The translations under genes were made by a program, and so were the position numbers. 64,000 bases of DNA from Hevea brasiliensis (Eukaryota > Streptophyta > Magnoliopsida > Malpighiales > Euphorbiaceae), in NCBI RefSeq assembly GCF_030052815.1, contig NC_079499.1, forward strand, positions 101,962,480 to 102,026,479, given 5' to 3'. A model generated the notes under the pieces. That model saw nothing but the letters and a program-made list of their open reading frames with translations. It was not told the DNA's origin and did no database searches. Shown here piece by piece: positions 61,272 through 64,000 of the stretch. Position 1 is the stretch's first letter, and the number at the start of each line of letters is the position of its first letter.

Positions 61272-64000
61272 TATCGACACCATATTTTGGCCGATCACCG
61301 AAGTCAATGAACTTTGAAAATCAACCCCCAACCGACATTCTTCGGTTACAAGTGACTCGATCAGGAAATAAACCGATCCCGCATCTAGTCGGATGCTTTC
61401 CGATCTCTTGACAAAGGAGATCAAACCAATATTAGGTCTCCATGCCATCCAATCTCATTTTCGATCTCTCGTCAAAGGAGATCAAACCAATATCATGTCT
61501 CCATGCCATCCCGTCTTATTTCCGATCTCTCCTTTATAAATATTGTGGAAAATCGTTTAATAAAGTTAAGGTTTCAGTTCAACTTAATGGTGTTTCTGAT
61601 CTTAAGTATTCAAATCAAGTTTCCAATTTTAATGATCTAAAGTTCTATCCGGTGTTTGGTCTCTGCTTAGGCCGATCTCATGGTTACAATGTTTTTCTGA
61701 CCTCTTATACTTAGATTAATAATCTCTTTTAAGTTTGATGTCCTAATACGTTCAAACAATCAAGCACTCATACAATTTGAATACTTTCTGATCTCATCAA
61801 GAAATTGAACAAAAGGGATTTCATTTCATCTCAAAATAAAAGTACAAGTCATTCGGCTGGAGGGTCACCCCCAGCCTGTTCTACATTAACATTTCGCTCA
61901 TCCTCTCTCTCTCTCAGTTTCCTCCTCGCTTCCCTCTTCATCTCTGGGAGCAAGATCCACCATCCAAGAGAAGTCTTCCCCAGGATAACGCCTCTCGAGC
62001 TCGGCCAGAAAATTGCCGTGTGCATTCGCATAAGCACCAGCTTGCCTCGTCACAACCTCTTCTTCCTTTGCTTTGAGCTCCTCAGTAAGGTGAGTGACGT
62101 TGGCAGTTCGAAGCGACCGAGCTTCCCCAAGTTCACGAGCTTGTTTGGCCAGCTTATCCTCGTAGGATTTTATCCGACCTTCGATTTCAGCAATGTAGTC
62201 TTGGGCAGATGAAACTTGGGCTCGGGCAAAAGCTGCGTCTTGGACCGCTTTCAAAATCTCCTGCCTCAGAAAATGAGCCTTTTCCTTGATTATGTGCTGA
62301 TTCACCAGGCTCTCTACGCTCAAACTCATCGTCTGAGCCAGGAGATTGTCAATGCTACCCGAGGTCAGCCTGTTCCGGTCCTCCTTAAGGCATAATGGTA
62401 GCACCCAGAACTTTGGCGAAGCTCAGATTCTCCCGAACAGATCAGTTCTTCTCCAGAGAATGAATGAGGACTTGGGCACCACGAGAAAGGGTCCTCACGG
62501 TAGGTTGGGAAGACCCCTCTTCAGCACTTGAAGGAACAGGTGGAGGTGGTCACTCTTCTTGTCGAGGGGGAGAAGGAGCTACCTCTACTTCTGGGATCGG
62601 TTGTCCCGAAGGTCGGGACAAGTCTCGCGGCACTTCTCCTGAATCCTGTCTTGGCATTTGTGATGCCGCGACAATCTTCATTTCTCGTACCTTCCGAGAG
62701 AATTCTCTTTTCAGCTTGTGGCTCTCCTTTGCGCCTTTGCCTCCAGCCATTTCTGCACAAAAAAATAGTTAGTGAGATTACCTAAATTGGGACACTAAAG
62801 ATTTAGGTTATACTAGTCCTGGGTCTGAGGTCAGAGAGCTATAGTTCATAGCCTTCATTGGCGATTATCCGCATTAGCCACCATCTCAGCTCGGCCATAA
62901 CAGCGTATAAGCATGAATACTTGTGAGTGGCCGCCTGATCCTTCAATTCCATTACCATGGCACCCTCGTCCCTACTTAGGGCGACCTTCTTTGGAATTGA
63001 TGGGCCTAGATATTGCCAGCTATGTAGGAAACCTTCAAAACCGTTCGGAATCTTGCTCCTCAACATAAAGAAGTGATTCTTCCAATTCTTCAGTGAAGAG
63101 GGGAGATTGGTAAAAAGTCCACAGTGCTGTTTGGCTTGGAAGAACCAATACTCGTCGTCCTTTCGACGAGTAAGTCTATGCAGCTCGACAAAAACCTTCA
63201 CTGTAGGCTCGAGCTTCTTAGCTCGGCATAAGCCTCTAAAAGCCACCAGAATTCGCTATGAGTTTGGATGTACTTGAGCTATACATACGTGGTGGAGCTT
63301 CAGAACATCCTTGTAGAAGTTGTCAAGAGGAAACCGGAGCTCAGCTTTTAATTGCTCTTCATATATCATGATCGCATCATTTTCTTCAAAGAAGTGATCG
63401 GCTTGGAGATCGCTATGGCATCTGATAAGCTCGTACGAGTCGGTCCGAAGATTGTATTCTTGACTAATCAATTGTAGATCGGTTTCTTGAAGGACTAACG
63501 GCAATCTCGAAGTAAGCATTGGTCCTTGTATCACCAGCTTTCAACTCTACAATACTTGTGATCTCCAGAGTCAGTTTGATAGCCTCAACCTCACACAGGT
63601 AAGTGCCTAGACTGTCATTTTGCCGAACGCTTGCATTTTACTTTCTTTGCTTTTATTCTCGAAATTTTCACTAAATCCAGTCATACTAAAGATCCCACGT
63701 AGATCCCTCAGGCTGATATTTATTCTCTTGAGTTTACTTTTTCCCTTCATAAGTTCACGTTATTTATTTCCTTCGAATATAGGTGTTCCGGTTGCGGGTA
63801 ACTTATAGGTAATTTAGTAGCAATATCCTAACGTGATAGTTTCTTTTGAATAAGTAAAAATAATCAAGGAATAAATAGGAAATCAGGAGAAAAGTCATGC
63901 GATCAGGCTACTAAGCGAGTCTAGGAAATAGCATAATAGAGCGGGAATCGAGATAAGACCCCAGACTAGTAACCGAGAGAGATCGGATGTAGCCAGCCAA
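61272..64000 (+). repeat. T2 3' LTR (cut by window end)
   Basis: Colinear with 26041-28264 and then with 30532-31050. A 2,271-bp segment is missing at 63501-63504, where the short repeat GCAA is shared by both deletion ends. The terminal TG reads TA. Confidence 0.92.
61898..63504 (-). pseudogene. Antisense gag-like gene copy in the 3' LTR, 5'-truncated
   Basis: Same two-exon layout as the 5' LTR copy. Exon 1 is represented by 63256-63504 (FFEENDAIMIYEEQLKAELR) and 62839-63246 (YWFFQAKQHC), split by a TAG at 63256-63258 where the other copy has Trp in HPNSWRI. The coiled-coil exon is at 61898-62404. It keeps Gln where the 5' LTR copy has TAA. An extra exon-2 segment with MAGGKGAKESHKLKREFS (62550-62750) is better kept here. 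Promoter and start codon are removed by the 2.27-kb deletion. Confidence 0.7.

Larger units (their letters stand above)
26041..64000 (+). mobile_element. Tat/Ogre-type giant Ty3/gypsy retrotransposon (T2), hosting T1 and T3
   Basis: The 5' LTR starts with TGTCGACACC at 26041. The 3' LTR starts with the related TATCGACACC at 61272, directly after a polypurine tract, and runs off the window. Internal order: primer site, ORF1, gag, protease, intron, RT, RNase H, second (archaeal-type) RNase H, integrase, 3' repeats. Extra ORF1, pol intron, dual RNase H and very long LTRs together identify the Tat lineage, Ogre-like. Subtracting nested T1 and T3, the internal part is about 12.6 kb and a full element would be about 24 kb, typical of Ogre. 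LTR copies differ visibly more than those of T1, consistent with T1 being younger. The left flank CCGAA (26036-26040) is the candidate target duplication; its partner is outside the window. Confidence 0.9.

Overview
The window is plant nuclear DNA. It is AT-rich, its host genes contain introns, and most of it is layered LTR retrotransposons. The gene complement (an A-type cytochrome P450, a BAHD acyltransferase, Ty3/gypsy chromoviruses, a Tat/Ogre element and an RTE-clade LINE) indicates a eudicot. A Malpighiales or Euphorbiaceae tree such as Hevea is my guess from general protein flavour only, and I could not check it.

Layout. 1-3158: minus-strand remnant of a Ty3/gypsy element (RNase H, RT, protease, gag), cut off by the window start and truncated at its gag end. 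3149-11130: AT-rich DNA holding two copies (plus a third partial copy) of a roughly 1.25 kb repeat that flank a P450 pseudogene (4833-6420; two frameshifts, degraded motifs). 11285-12745: a 5'-truncated RTE LINE on the minus strand with a perfect 11-bp target duplication. 12746-16614: intergenic, with degenerate tandem repeats, an LTR-like stretch and a microsatellite. 16615-19708: a two-exon BAHD acyltransferase on the minus strand, the only host gene that looks intact. Its upstream region plus the first 57 codons are tandemly duplicated (2,566-bp units, 19538-22103 and 22104-24669).

26041 to beyond the window end is one huge Tat/Ogre-type retrotransposon (called T2). Its parts are a 5.76-kb 5' LTR, a tRNA-Arg-type primer site, an extra ORF1, gag, protease, a pol intron, RT, two RNase H domains, integrase, a minisatellite-rich 3' region, a polypurine tract and the start of the 3' LTR. 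Two chromovirus-type elements sit inside it. T1 (31398-43705) is complete, with both 3.7-kb LTRs and a 5-bp target duplication, and it splits the 5' LTR of T2. T3 (52875 to about 57473) is a defective copy fused into the second RNase H region of T2.

The most unusual feature is a gene-like unit on the opposite strand inside both LTRs of T2. It has its own TATA box, a 61-bp intron, a domain resembling the putative gypsy-type transposon family and a coiled coil. Other signals that ordinary annotation would miss are nearly TAG-only stop codons in otherwise unshifted frames of T1 and T2, two conserved palindromes in the T1/T3 LTRs, a 60/45-bp minisatellite with an open frame, and a hairpin whose 3' arm runs into the polypurine tract of T2.
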